A DNA stretch of 64,000 bases, taken from Hirudo medicinalis (Eukaryota > Annelida > Clitellata > Hirudinida > Hirudinidae). The notes beneath the pieces were generated by a model. It was not told the DNA's origin. It saw nothing but the letters and a program-made list of their open reading frames with translations, and did not search any database. Where the stretch lies: the NCBI GenBank assembly GCA_011800805.1, contig MPNW01000117.1, forward strand, positions 15,001-79,000, written 5' to 3'. Positions 1 to 14,759 of this stretch are shown here, in pieces (the stretch's first letter is position 1; each line of letters begins with the position of its first letter). Both the position numbers and the translations under genes were made by a program.

Positions 1-2041
<2,041 letters not shown>

Positions 2042-2982
2042 CACCAGGCGGAATGTTATCGACACCAAAGACAGCATTAACGACGGCAATAACAGTCTTG
2101 ACGACGACAACATGGTTCTGAAGCCAACCTTATCACCACAGCAGTGACTGCCATGTTAATCGACAGTCTACTTCCTGTCACTATCACCGTCATCACTGAA
2201 TTTATAATTACTTATTAAATGCTTATTATTATCGTTATTACAATAATAATAATTATTATTTTTATTATTATAGTCGTAGTGCTGATTTGATAACAAGGGC
2301 GTTGAAAACTCATGCAAGCCAAAGGCTTTACTGTGGCTTGCAACGTCCTCTTGACAAGCAATAAGCAATTCGTCTCCTTTCATTTCTTTTCCAAGAATGC
2401 GTCCAGCGACGGACAACTTCCAACTCAAAGTATAAAAACATCAACTCAAATGGACCCTCCTCGGACACACAAACAAACACAAACAGACAAACAAACAGAC
2501 AGACAAACAAACATGCCAGACACGAGAATACAAAAAATGCGGAGGGTTCTCGATCGACATAGACGAGGTCTTAAAATCATGCAAGAAAAGGTCGCAAAGT
2601 CGTATCGACGGTCACCGTCATCGATGAACGACAGGTCGGTAGGTCACGATCGTATTTAGATAAAACGCAAAACACAAAAGCACGACATGATTCTGCATCT
2701 GCAACTGAGGTGATGTAAGCGAGCGTCCGAGGACGAGAAACGAAGTCAAATGTAAAAAAAAAAGAAGAAGACGAAGAAGAAGAAAAGGAACTATCAAAAA
2801 CAAACAGCAAGTCGTCATGCGTCGCCTCAAATGCAGTTCTAGGTAACGTCGTCAGTGATGCAAAAAAAAAAACTCGAGGTGAGAATTGAAAACTCAATCG
2901 TGGATCAAAACGCAGCACGAAAAAGAAAACATTTAATAAAAAACCAACAAAAAATATGCAAGCACAATTATTCACCATCATC

Positions 2983-3013
<31 letters not shown>

Positions 3014-3344
3014 CCATCATCATCATCGTCATCATCATCGTCGTCAGCATCAACAAGATCATCGACTAATGCGAGACAGAATTCAACTCAGACTCATAGC
3101 GACGCTCGCCGCCAGAATCGAACCTAAAACTCGCATCGTTCGTTCGACGACAGTAAACAAAACAATATTCCCAGAGGTAGTTAAGAGTTCTCTATGTACA
3201 CGTAGAAATCAAAAAGACGAACTCGCTCGCCCCTGCATTCTGACACGGTCCAAAGATATAATGCTCTTGAGGTAAGTGAATAAAATGAACCAAACTCGAG
3301 TTGCATTCCTTGCAAGAGCCATCGGTCGGTCGGTCGGCCTTCCT
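2042..3344. other. Intergenic, no gene recognised
   Basis: Between the end of the partial plus-strand gene and the stop of the minus-strand receptor. It holds an AT-rich stretch (2200-2290), a short AAAC/AGAC-rich stretch (2465-2515) and an (ATC)n array (about 2970-3065). Open frames here are low-complexity Ser/Met or Arg/Lys runs. Parts may be 3' untranslated sequence of either neighbour. Confidence 0.5.
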
Positions 3345-6300
3345 TTACAAGACTCGAACGAGCGGAAGCTCTTTGTCGAGGTTGTCCCTCTCCTCCATGA
3401 GGTTCTTTTTGACCCGCAGGGAGTACACCCGGCTTTCCGGGGCGGCGTGCCAACACTCGGTCATCGTGCCCACCAGGGACTCCAGTGCCTGGAAAATGTC
3501 AAAAGATGATGCTCTCATGCAAATTTACACTCTCCAGCCAATAATCTAGAATAGATTAATAGTTTCTAATAGTTTGTTGATTAGCTTATAAATTAGTGAA
3601 TAAGCCATAAACTCTAACTAAAGGGACAATTAAATATACTAAAAAATTAAATAGATGGCAGGATTAAGTCATCGAAACGAGTCGGCCGATCCAATTTCGG
3701 CTCGATTCTCGAACCCAGGTTCTCACCGGAACTTGAAGCCATCTCGGGTCGACGGGGGGTCTGATGCCTCGGGTGCAGACGACCTCCTTCATTTCCTCGA
3801 AGCTCGGATCGCTGACGACGTCGTCGAAGTACGGGATCTGGTACTCTTCTGGCGGTCCTGCAACAAAAATCATTTTGAAAGTCTTTCGAAGTCGTAGCGT
3901 TTTCATTCTTCGACGAAACGACTCGGAGAGTTGGCGTCCAAAACCCTCCGACAGACTGCTGCGCTCGTCTTTTAAAAGCGAAGGCGTCGACTTTGGAAGT
4001 CCTCACCGGAAGCGTCGCATCTTCGTGCCATCTCCCAGAAGACGAGCGAGATCGAATACATGTCGGCCTTCTTCAAGGACTCGAAACTGGATTTGTTGAT
4101 GGTCCCGTTCAAAACTTCGGGGGCCATGTACCTCACGGTTCCTTGTCTGGTGTTCAGGCTTTCTCCTCGATACCCCGTCTCGCTGCAAACAAAAAAATGC
4201 CACGAGTTCGATCGTTCCTCTCGGCTCACAAAAGCAAAATTTCCGAGGCTACCTGACTGCAAGACCGAGATCGCAAATGCAGCACGTGAGATCCTTTTTG
4301 ACGAGTATGTTCTTGCTCTTCAGGTCGCGATGAGCAACGCACGGTTTGGCTGGAAAAGGACGTGTCAAAATTGAAACCAGTGCCACACGTCTCGGGAACA
4401 AAGACGACGACAACGAGACACTCACAGAAGCCGGCGATTCCGCTGATGTTAGAATGCAGGTGCGTAAGTCCGCCCATGATGCTGAGGGCCATGTTCAACA
4501 GAGCGGGCAGGTCCAGAACGTGCGTGTTGAGATAATCGTACAGGGAGCCGTTGTCGTGGTAAGCCGTCACCAGGAGCATTTTCGTGCCCGAGTCCCCGCT
4601 TATTATGTCGGCCATGATGTACCCTAAAGAATGGAGACATTTTGGCACGACTGAAACGTCGACGAATCAAAAATCCACGAATCATAAAATTAGCGATGCG
4701 TTCGAATCGTTGCGAACGTACTCGGGCTCGAAGAAATGACATACTCAGTATATTTTCATGGCCCAGGACGGTCTTGTAGAGCTCCACTTCGTTGGAAAAA
4801 CTGGCGTCCTGAGTGGTCGGGAGGATCTTGACCGCCACGCTCTCGCCTGGTAGATGGCTTTCCACACCTCGCCATACCTCCCCTTCCCTACGACCTGCTT
4901 CAGTTCGACCTCCCTGCCGATCGTTCTCTGGACCTTTAGAGAAAAAGATGAAGTACGAGGAATTATTTGTAGAGGAATGACCTTTAAGAGCTGCTGTAGT
5001 GTTTGAAGAATAAAATCTTCATTGTCCACCAAACGTGGTGCCAAAAAGATGATGGCAAATTGAAAACCATAAAGTATCGATCAATCGAATTGTCGAAATG
5101 TTCAAGTTGCCGACCTTCGATGGCATCCGAACTCACCAGAATCCTTTGACCTGACCCGCTTCCAGAGCTGACCCCGGCAACCTCGTTGATGACGTGGCTC
5201 TCCGTCTCGAAGGTCAAGCAATCCTCTTTACTCTTCAAGAACTTTGCACACTTGCCCTTCTGTCTTATTCTGCACCTTTTCGCAAAGTTAAACATCTCGA
5301 TGACGCACGATTTTCCAAGAGCCGAGTCTAGAGTAATGCTAACAAACCATATGAAAAAGAAAGCCACGGAGAGCACGGTCAGGGTGACGCCGGCCGACAG
5401 GCCGAAGATTTCCCATGGTGTCAGGTTGTCCGTGGCCGAATTGTGTTTCACGGGGGGAGGCAGGGTTTTGGCGAGGTGGATGGGCGGCTCGAGATAGTCA
5501 TTGCAGAAGTCCTCGTTGTCGCAACATTCTATGGCACGTGGGTATTGGGTTGGTATGGAATTTGCCATGCACTGGAAAATTCAAGAAACAAATCACGCAT
5601 TGGTCCAGGGGCAAACCCAGAATTTTTTTTGGGTTCGGTTTTGACTTTTGAATTTTTTTGGGGGGATTTTACAAATCAACGTAACACCATTTATTGCAAT
5701 CAAGACTTGCAATAAGTCTGATGACTTTCGTTAAGTTGCAGACCAAAATAATGAATGCCAAAAACCATGAGGGGTGTTCCTCCTTCCTCTTGTGTGACAC
5801 AACCAAATGTCCAATACTGTTGCCCATCCTCCTCTTCGTGGATCAATGCAAAACATTTTCCTCCAGGACCAGTTTGACAGGTCTCATTCAAGTAATCCTC
5901 ACATGGAGAGCATAGGCATGACAAGCAGTCAACTGAAATGGAAAACCCAACAATTAAGTTATGTTGATAGCTGAGGCCTTTTTAAGCATGCTCCAAAGTT
6001 TTTTTTAGGTGAAAGTAGATGGGATGTCTAACTCATCAATGTTATTCCAAACTAAAACTGTCATGGTACTTGCATGCAATGCTTTTAGTCAATTCAATCT
6101 GTGATATTATGTGATACTAAGTAAATAATTAGTTAACGGGTTTTTTTATTACAATATTATGCATAGTAGCACAAAATAAAAGGTCAGCAAACTTGTTTAC
6201 CTTAGAGAACTTATTCTCTATTTTTTGAAATTGCGCAAACGTCCTTTAGTTAATTAGATAATTGCATAAAGAATGTTGTGCATATGTCAACAAAACATTG

Positions 6301-6484
6301 ACTAAACTCACAATTTCAAACAAAAACAAACAATGCAATCAGACTAACGGCGTCAGTAAATAAAGTTGTAATCACCAACATCCGCGCATACCAACTCACC
6401 TCTTATTGTAAGATGATTTATGACGAGTAACGAGCACGAAATGTAGAACAAGAGCGTTGTCACGGCCACTCCTCTACCCGCCAT
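3345..6484 (-). CDS. TGF-beta/BMP superfamily type I receptor Ser/Thr kinase (ALK-like)
   Basis: Nine exons join in phase: 6400-6484, 5766-5932, 5137-5571, 4745-4933, 4426-4623, 4253-4349, 4007-4182, 3727-3857, 3345-3488; about 540 residues. Order of parts: start [16 protein letters not shown] (signal peptide); Cys-rich three-finger ectodomain ending [11 protein letters not shown]; one membrane segment ([19 protein letters not shown]); GS box [12 protein letters not shown]; kinase with [30 protein letters not shown] and [11 protein letters not shown]. The GS box, DLG and LRVKK near the end mark it as type I, which phosphorylates R-Smads after activation by a type II partner. The L45 loop region ([12 protein letters not shown]) does not decide between the ALK1/2, ALK3/6 and ALK4/5 classes. 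Exon 4745-4933 is one base short: phase is 0 in and 1 out, but its length is a multiple of three, and the frame breaks at about 4846. The donor of exon 5766-5932 (gttttt) is weak. Confidence 0.93.
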
Positions 6485-6679
6485 TTTGTCAATATCTCGC
6501 CCACTAATTACATACAAGTTGGGGTACGTCTAAGATGTAAAAGAAGTATTTTATTTTTAAACTTATTTTTTCACAATAAAAAAATTTGTTGAAACTATCA
6601 AATATTTAAAATTATAAATATGGTACTTCGTCATGTACGTAGCATTCGATCGCGATCCATTATCTGACTTCAAGAAATT

Positions 6680-7332
6680 AAGGGGCTGTCCTTAAATGAC
6701 GTCACCCAATTTTGGCGTATCTTTTACCCCATCCCATTGTCATGCTTCGTCACAAAAAAACCCTCTCCTCTCAATAATACAACGTCACAGTTTTTACCTC
6801 CCCCTCAAAAATGAAAGACGATGACAACTATTATTTTTTCAAAAAATGCACAAGGAAATTAAAATTAATGTCCATGATAATTAACAAAATGAACAAAAAT
6901 GCAAATAAAATTGATAAGTAAAAATAATATGTTTAGTGAGTTAGTAAATTAATATAAAGTGTTATTGTTCCTGATTCTCCTGTTCATCCAACGAATAAAT
7001 GGGCAGAGTTTGATGTTTTATCTCTGGTGGTATTGTCGTTTAATTGAGTTTTAAATAGTCCTCATCAATATATTCTGCACATTCTCCAATTTCTATATTC
7101 GCTATTATTGCCATAATTTCTCTTTGCAGACGAGCTGCATTTCTCACTGGCCTTATCCGGATACGTTTGGGCAAAGAAATTGCTCCATGCTTATGTGTCG
7201 TAAGATGGTTCCGGGGCAATCCACATCAAATCAACACAATATATGACATCACCATCTCGGATTTTGCTGAAATTCGGCGCAGTTGTTCTCTCCCACCCCT
7301 AAATGCCTGACGTCATTTATGGATGGCCCCTT
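6680..7332. mobile_element. Non-autonomous DNA transposon (about 650 bp) with terminal inverted repeats
   Basis: The left end AAGGGGCTGTCCTTAAATGA (6680 onward, then CGTCAC) is matched in inverse by the right end TGACGTCATTTATGGATGGC (7308 onward, then CCCTT). The arms are about 25 bp with 2-3 mismatches. Flanking bases (ta/tta) fit a short target duplication. The interior has no intact frame. It lies just upstream of the receptor gene's first exon. Similar 'GGGCCATCCATAAATGACGTCA' ends are familiar from aquatic invertebrate genomes, but the family name cannot be given from sequence alone. Confidence 0.75.
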
Positions 7333-7524
7333 ACAGCAACAAAGTACTAGCTTCTTTGACCATGCAAAATAATTTTAATTACAAGCTCAATATTTTAGCG
7401 TTTCAGAATCAGTTTTTATTAGAAAACTTCGTATTTCTCAAAATTTCCGTTCTATTAGATTTTAACTTGACTGTCACGGTCACAGTTCAGTCAAGATAAG
7501 ATAGGGGGTAATGAAGGGTAAGAT

Positions 7525-7605
7525 GAGGATGCTTTTTGGCAAAGTAAAAGAAATGGGTGCTGGCAAAGTAAAAGAAATGGGTGCTGGCCAAGTAATCGAG
7601 TCACA
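7525..7605. repeat. Short tandem duplication, about 24-26 bp unit
   Basis: The unit ggcaaagtaaaagaaatggg followed by tgct occurs twice in tandem with a third, altered copy (ggccaagtaatcg). Non-coding, between CCDC39 and the transposon. Confidence 0.7.
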
Positions 7606-7777
7606 ACCCCAGGTCTCTCTTAATGTACGAATGGGTCTCGTTCGCTTGGCCAATGCCAAAAAAAAGCAACCTTATTATTAACGGGAATAAATTTCGACTC
7701 TTGCACAAGAGTTAAAAAAAAGTAAACTTTATAACGTCAAGCATCAACATAATTATTCTGGAGAGCTTCCCGAATTT

Positions 7778-10700
7778 TCATTTCTTGCTGGATTGGCTCC
7801 TATTGCTACGTGAGGTAGATTGGCGACCTGAAAAAAATTAATTTGAACCATTTGAAATACGTTTATATCAAATCACCAACTTGCTATGGAAGTGGGCCTT
7901 GACAACGTTTTATCTGAAATCAAATTGAAATTGCATAAATCCAAAGGTTTCTCGGCCAAATATTATCGTAATTACCCATGTATAAGACGCACTTTTTTCT
8001 AAAAATATAGGCTCTGAAAACTGGGGGTGTCTTATATAGTAGTTGTATATTTTTTTACTTATATTTCCGCTTTGTGATGCTTGATGTGCCCGAAATCAAG
8101 GGGCGACTTATACATGGGAAAATACGATAAGTAAGTGCCACAGATGGATTTGAAGTGAAAGCCAGACCTTCAAATTGGGGTGTTGCATCTTTTATAGTTA
8201 CTGAGACAGTGTTTACTTTTGGTGAACTCATCCTGCTTGACGATAGCTTTTGTGCGAGGCCCTGACCCTGTGAGGTTCTTAAACTCAACAGAGATGAGGA
8301 TCGGGGATTGAGTTGAGCCTCAGACAAACGGATGTTGGCCTGGGATAAAAACAGAAGTTTTTTTGGTTGAACAACGATGATTATGATAGCGATACAGAGT
8401 TTGATGAGAGTGGCTTATGTTCAACAGAACTTCAAGACCACGAGGAGGCAAATTAATTTTCAAAACGTATGAAATAATTAGAAATAGTAAAACAAATAGA
8501 TTGGCATGCATCATCCATTAAATGTCCCATTACATGTCCCATTACATGTCCCATTACATGTTCCATATCACCCATCATCACTCCCTCATAATTAATCATC
8601 CAGAATTAATGCAAAAGAGGTTTACCATGGCTTAACTCATGGTTTTACAAGGTGTAACTCACAAATCTACAAAATGATTTTATAAATCATAAATCACACA
8701 AAATGCTATGATTACTCAGAACCTCCTCGAAGTATTTTCGAATTGGGATTTGAAGAGATGGATACTCGCTGAGAATAACATTTATCTCCTTGGCAACCAT
8801 GTTGTTTACTTCTTTCAGTTCTCTGATGGTGATGTCGAGCTGGTCAAGTTAAGAAGTGGTTGCTTTGCATAAACTATTAGTAAATTGTTGTCAAATAGAT
8901 AAAAGCCACACATCAAAGTTGTTTTAACGACCTCTTTATCCGAGAGATCATCCTTCATCGAGTTTGCCAGGTCTTTGGAGAGTTTTGTGTTCTGTGTTGA
9001 GAAATATTAATTAACATGGCCTTGGTTGTGCTTACAATAGAATTATGGGGAATTTCTGAAAATTATTAATGAGAAATACAAAATTTGCAGTGAAATAACT
9101 TTCCTGACCATTCTTGCAACTCGTTCCAGCTTTGTATGCTGATCGGTCAGTTCTTTTTTGAGCTTCAACAATTCTTGCTGAAACGTGCCACAGAAAGTTC
9201 TTAATAGAATTGATTCCATGATGGCGATCATGGTGATCACGCACGTGTTTGAATCCATACAGCAATCCGAACGTTGATTAATTCAAAATAATTTAACTTT
9301 CACCTTCTTCCTCGTCAAATCCTCTTCGGTGTAAAAACTTTCCTCTCTGAGATCCTGAAGGCGAGCTCCAAGTTCCTACGATGTGCCGACAAATTAATCG
9401 TGAAAAATAATAATTATTGGAGACAATTGACAATGCCTGCCTGATTCTCCTCAAGAAGTTGATTGCAGTCTTGCTTCTTGACCTTTAACCTTTCTGTGAC
9501 CTTCTTGAACTTGTCTTCCAGTCCTTGTCTCTCAAACCCCTGCTCTGCTAAGGAGGATCGAACAACTTGAAAGATTAACACATTAGAAATTAAATATGAT
9601 CTCAGGAGTGCATGAGGTCAGTCCACATAAAATGACTTTTCTTAATAGTGCCCCTTGAAACATTCAAACTTTAAGAAATAAAAAGCAGATTCACCTACTC
9701 CAATAAGTTAGATTATTTTTATTTTGGAAGTCCAAATATTAGAAATATACAAAATAAATCAACTTAATATTCTATTAAGTCATTACATCCTACCATGATT
9801 GGCTGGTACCCCACGAATTGCACTCCTCTGAAGTTCATTCCTCCCTGCGACCAGAGCAACGGTGTTCTCAAAAGCTAGCAATTCCTGCTCCTTTGAGATG
9901 ATTTTTGAGTTCAACTCATCTCCTCTGAGTCTCAGTTCTTCCATTTCTTGAGTTGCCTGATGACGAGTTGGTGATTTGCAATCGTTGATATGGATGGATG
10001 ATGAATGGCATGGGAAAATAAATGCATGAATTGGTAAGGCATGGATGCACAATGCATGAATTGACAAAGCATGGATGTACATGAATTGATAAGGCATGGA
10101 TGCACAATGCATAAATTGACAAGGCATGGATGCACAATGCATAAATTGACAAGGCATGGATGCACAATGCATGAATTGACAAGGCATGGATGCACAATGG
10201 GTGGAGTAAGATTCCTTCCCAAACAGCTTAATTTCTTTAAACTTGCTTTGATATTTTTTGGCAGTAAGTAATGGGATTGACAATGTGCATTTAAAACTCA
10301 CTCTGATCAAATAACCCAAAACTGTCTCCTCTCCTTCGTTTGGGGTCATCTTCATGACGACGATGTCGTACCTTTGCAATTCAATCACAGATGAAAATAA
10401 GACCGTAAAAATATAAAATTTAAACAAATCATTAGAAAATTGATTAATCCTCGACTCCATGAAGTTCGGTTATTACAAAAATTACAAGTGATTATGAATA
10501 TCAAATTCCTTGAAATGCATTTGAAAAGATTTAATGTATTCTGCAATTGCATCACTAATTAATTTTTTGTCATTCACCTCTTCTTCAGCTGATCGACCTT
10601 GGTGACCTTCTCCTGAAGCTCCACGTTGGTCCTCCTTAGCTCTTCCTCCAACATCTTCAACTCGGCCAATAGCAAGCTTTTGTGCGTCCCAATCTCTTGT

Positions 10701-13700
10701 CTCCTCTCCTCCATGGCTGCCCTCATCAGGCAAGTTCCTTCTCCACTGACATGTTGTCCTTTGCCCTCTTGAACAGCATATTCCTCAGTCTCTTCAGCTC
10801 AAACTTTTTCAGGTTTTCGTAGACCATTTTGTCCTTTTGGAAGAAATTAAATCATGGCTTTCTTGCATTTTGATTCTTGTCAACCAAGGGTAAATCATGA
10901 TCAGGCTTTTAGTCAATATTTAATGATAACCTTTCTTTGTCGGTTAAAAATAACTGACCTGTTTTTGACCAATCAGCTCCTTCAGAGCTTTCCCTGTGAC
11001 CTCAATCTTCAGCTGTAGTTCCTGGGACTTCTTCGAGTAATCACTCCCCGAGTATTTCAACTTGTCACATTCTTGCTTCAATTTTCTGATGTCGTCCTGT
11101 TTACAATTAAAAACCATCCAGTTTAATTTGGTAATTAGTTTTTTATTCAACAATTTTTATTTCAATAATTGAACAATTATTTATAAATAAATCAAAATTA
11201 ATATAAAAAGATATAAATCAATTAAATTTGATTGATATCAAATCAATCGAAGGCTCTCATTGGTTACAACGAATTTAAAAGCAGACGAATCGCTACATTG
11301 ATGCGCTGGTGTTGGTTGAGAGCGAACTGGAGGAGTTTGTTCCTCTTGTCGAGTTCGTCCTCCAACATTTTGATCCTCGTTCCATGCACATCCTCCTCTT
11401 CCATCGATACATCGCCCTGGAGTTTCGAAAGCTTCTTGTTCAACTCTTGGATGCGGTAGTCCTGGAGGTCGTCGAGGTCGAGCGGTAGAAAAATTCAAAT
11501 ATTAAACATTTTAAAAATATCACCATCAATAGAAATTCTTTTCGATGGAATAGAATCCGGCTTGTTATTGGTTAATAACCATTAAGAGCACCTGGTTGTA
11601 AAGGAGTTTTGTCTGCTTGGTCGATTCTTGGTTCAATTTCTCCATTCTTTGGCTGAGGTTCTTAATGGTTACCTGAGAACTCTGTTTACAAACAAGTTAT
11701 GCTCACATTCCTTAGGACAACATTTATTCATTCATTTATTCATTTATTTATTCATTTATTTATTCATTTATTTATTCATTTATTTATTCATTTATTTATT
11801 CATTTATTTATTCATTTATTTATTCATTTATTTATTCATTTATTTATCCATTTATTTATTCATTTATTTATTCATTTATTTATTCATTTATTTATTCATT
11901 TATTTATTCATTACTGGATATTCAAATGCAATGTTCACAAAATAGCACGTAAAAACTATTTAACGTAACAATTCAGTAAAATAAAATAACCCACCTGTAT
12001 GTCTCCCTCGAAGTTTTTCTTTTTGGTTGCGAGTTCTTGGACGACCTGTTGCTTCTTGAAGAGTTGAAAGTTGAGGGTTTTGATTTCTTCCTCCAACCTC
12101 CTCTGCATCTTCTCTTCTTCCTCCATCAGTTCTTCCATCCTTTTCGTCCGTGACTCAGCGTCGACGGCTCCTTCCGACTGCGACTTTTCCTGATTTCTCA
12201 GATCCTCGAGTTGGTTCGTAATGGCCGACAATCTTTTGGACGAACGAAATAGATCGCGAATTGTCGACATCGTTGTGTCGGAATATTAATTTGTAAAATG
12301 CATATCACTTTGATGTAAAATTTGTAAAACACAAATCATTCGAGAATAACCGGACACAAATTGCAAAAATGGAAGGCTATCGATGGTTTACAAAGGCACG
12401 ACCACACAAGTCACTCAGAAGTTCGAATGCCACCAACTTGTTCCTTTTTATCAAAACTTCCTGCTTCAACATCTTTATCTGACCTCTGCAACTTTCAAGG
12501 TCGTTTGCTGTCCTCTCCAGCTCCTGCTTGATTGCCAGTAGCTGAGTGGAGAATGTTGGAAAAAAACTAGACAATTGATGATGATGATGACGACGATGAC
12601 GACGACGACGACAATGATGACGACGATGATGACGACGATGGCGATGACGACGACGATGATGATGATGACGACGACGATTGAGACAACACTGGGTCACAAG
12701 ATTTACCAACTCACCTCTCCAGATGCATTGACCTTTGCAGTCTCCAAGTCGATCATGAACTGCCTCCTCTTCGCCTGCATCACTTCGGCCATCTTGATTC
12801 TCGAGTCCACTTCCTCGTTGCTTTTCTTCTCCGATTCAAGAAACTCCTCAGTGTCCCTGACGTCTGCCTCTTTCAGCTTCACTTCCCTTTTCTTTTCTCT
12901 AATTTTCTGGCAGCAGCAGTAACCACGAATGTATAATTTTTAAGACTGCCGATCAATGTTTTCATAGGATTTTTTTAAATTAATTAAATTTTTAATTTTA
13001 AATCGACCGACCAGTGAGAGTTCGTCCATCTCCAAGTCTTTTTTCTGGAGCTGTTCCAAGGTCTGCTGCCATCTTTGGACCAGTTCTTTCCTCTCCTGGT
13101 GTGACCTTCGATAGTCGTTTGCAATTTTGTCGAGCCCATACTCGAAGGAGAGAATGAAGTTCATTCAATTGAATTACGTTAAATTTTCTGAATTTATTAT
13201 TTATACAAATCTATAAGCTTGAAATCTACCTGAGCCGCTTGTGTTTCAACAGCTTCCTGGTCGAGCTTCGTCTTGTGATTCAAACAATCTACTGTCAAGT
13301 TTGTTACCTTCATGGACAACTCCTGAAGTCATTGAAAAATATTTTGCATAATTTATACATTAAGACGTTTATTAATTTTAATTCATCTTCAAAGACAACT
13401 TTGGACTTTGGACAGTCAAGCATGTCAATTTTCCCTCTCAGATTCCCAAGAATTGGTCGACACTTTAACACATGCAACCACAAATGTAAAAATCATCGTT
13501 GCTGCACAAACGCACATCATCACAGGTTGAAATAAAACCAACCAAAGGATATCTATCTTACATTATTAGCAAGCATTGGCTAAATTCATTTATCCTGAAT
13601 CTCTCTAATTGGAATTAAATTGACCTTGATTTTTGCTTCATCCTGCCTTGAATATTTCTCAAGAAAAGTGATGTTGTCATCCCTTCTCTTGCATTCCTCA

Positions 13701-14533
13701 AACCAGTTTTCCAATGTTTGTTGATCCCAGTCCATCTGCTGCTTCCTCTCTTCCATATTCTGATTTAACTTGAACATTGAATTCTGTCACAAATGTATGA
13801 CCAAGTTAATAATGGATCATAATGGTTAAAAAAAAAATGTATAATGGATTATAAAGTCACAAGTTGATTTAAAATGAGTTATATAAATAATAATCACTTC
13901 ACAGCCATTTTCTTTCTCTTTTAAGTCTTGCACTTTTTTGTTGATCTTCAAGATTTCTTGTTCCATCTTTTTACATTCTCTTGATTTTGTTCTCATCAAA
14001 TTATCTTCATCATTTACTTCTTTCCCTTTAGCCAGAAGTAACATCTGTATATGTTCAGATAAATTAGATACTTTAATGCCTTTAAAATTATTTTGAAATA
14101 CTTTTAGCAGTTTTCTTATCCATTCAATTCACCTGGATAAATGTAATTTCATTTTTGACATTTTTTGCATGACTTTCAATGTCTTTAACTCTGTCGTTTT
14201 CTTCGTTAAAATGAACTTGAAGAGTAGTTTTTTGCTTTTGAAGTTCTAAATACTACAAAAATTGAAAAGAGAGTTTAATTTTTTCTTAGTTAATTTTTTT
14301 TTAGTTTTCTCACATATCGCAAGACATTTATGTTTGCATCCGTTTTTGCTTATTGTTTGCTTTTTGAGTTTATAATGACTGCAAAATTGTACAAATGCAT
14401 ATCAAACACAGTAAAACTTTACTTTCTCCTCTAATTTCTTGTTTTCATAATTTGCAACGGGGAGTCTAAATCCGTCGTCTAAACCAAGGCCATTTGCGAG
14501 TACAGAATTCATCTCTCTTAAAGATTGTGCCAT
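7778..14533 (-). CDS. CCDC39: CCDC39, coiled-coil ciliary ruler protein
   Basis: Twenty-two exons join in phase to about 940 residues, the length of human CCDC39 (941). Exons: 14423-14533, 14133-14252, 13898-14044, 13625-13783, 13230-13322, 13012-13140, 12715-12906, 12438-12541, 11995-12232, 11592-11681, 11297-11461, 10959-11096, 10578-10833, 10302-10371, 9794-9956, 9441-9547, 9304-9375, 9109-9177, 8932-8991, 8723-8839, 8168-8339, 7778-7827. Family landmarks in order: LDDGFRLPVANYENKKLEEK near the start; MDWDQQTLENW; VVMKMTPNEGEETVLGY; EQELLAFENTV; a Ser-rich tail. Nearly all of it is coiled coil. With CCDC40 this family forms the 96-nm ruler that places inner arms and radial spokes on ciliary doublet microtubules. 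Oddities: exon 10578-10833 is one base short (frame break near 10737); exon 9441-9547 seems to use a GC donor; the 12438 donor (gttggt) is weak; the last exon (RQSTSRSNRSQSSKK) is assigned by phase. Confidence 0.93.
7961..8132. mobile_element. MITE, about 170 bp, 'TATAAGACGCAC' type
   Basis: Inverted ends: cccatgtataagacgcac near 7976-7993 and its near complement gggcgacttatacatggg near 8101-8118, extended outward by tattatcgta/tacgataa. It lies in the last intron of CCDC39. A reading frame that runs from exon 8168-8339 into it is an accident of read-through. Confidence 0.7.
8518..8572. repeat. Four tandem copies of a 14-bp unit
   Basis: The unit cattacatgtccc repeats with small changes inside a CCDC39 intron. 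Confidence 0.7.
10019..10204. repeat. Minisatellite, 30-bp unit, about six copies
   Basis: Units of the form aaggcatggatgcacaatgc followed by atgaattgac repeat with few changes inside the CCDC39 intron between exons 9794-9956 and 10302-10371. Because the unit is a multiple of three it stays open in several frames, giving false repetitive proteins. Confidence 0.9.
11722..11913. repeat. (TTTATTCA)n octamer array, about 24 copies
   Basis: Almost perfect alternation of tttattca for about 190 bp within a CCDC39 intron, with one c substitution (tttatcca). It creates false frames on the plus strand. Confidence 0.95.
12573..12680. repeat. GAT/GAC trinucleotide repeat in a CCDC39 intron
   Basis: Imperfect gatgac array directly upstream (in gene direction) of exon 12438-12541. 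Non-coding. Confidence 0.85.
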
Positions 14534-14759
14534 CTTGGATCAATTGATAGCTTCTTAGCACTTTTCAAATAAACTATCGAGCACTGTTTTGAGGTATCTA
14601 ATGACAACGGTAATCTTAAGCATGAGGAAGGATATTTAATTTAAAATATTTAAAAAAATATTTTTAATTTTTAAATTTTAAATATTTTTTATTTAAAATG
14701 TTGTAACTTAAATTTTTAAAATATTACTAGACTGACTTCCATGACCGGTGCTAATGTTT
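14534..14759. promoter_or_regulatory. Shared head-to-head promoter region of CCDC39 and the SLIRP-like gene
   Basis: Only about 226 bp separate the two divergent start codons, so 5' UTRs and core promoters of both genes must lie here. The centre (14636-14725) is very AT-rich. No TATA box or clear factor site can be assigned with confidence. Confidence 0.55.

Noticed and set aside
8055..8167. Reading frame extending CCDC39 exon 8168-8339 to a stop inside the MITE
   Set aside because: The GT donor at 8167 with the exon at 7778-7827 gives a matching phase and a Ser/Arg-rich end like other CCDC39 proteins; the extension is transposon sequence.
9783..10460. 225-codon Cys/His-repeat protein on the minus strand
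   Set aside because: It is the 30-bp minisatellite, open in all frames, flanked by two true CCDC39 exons.
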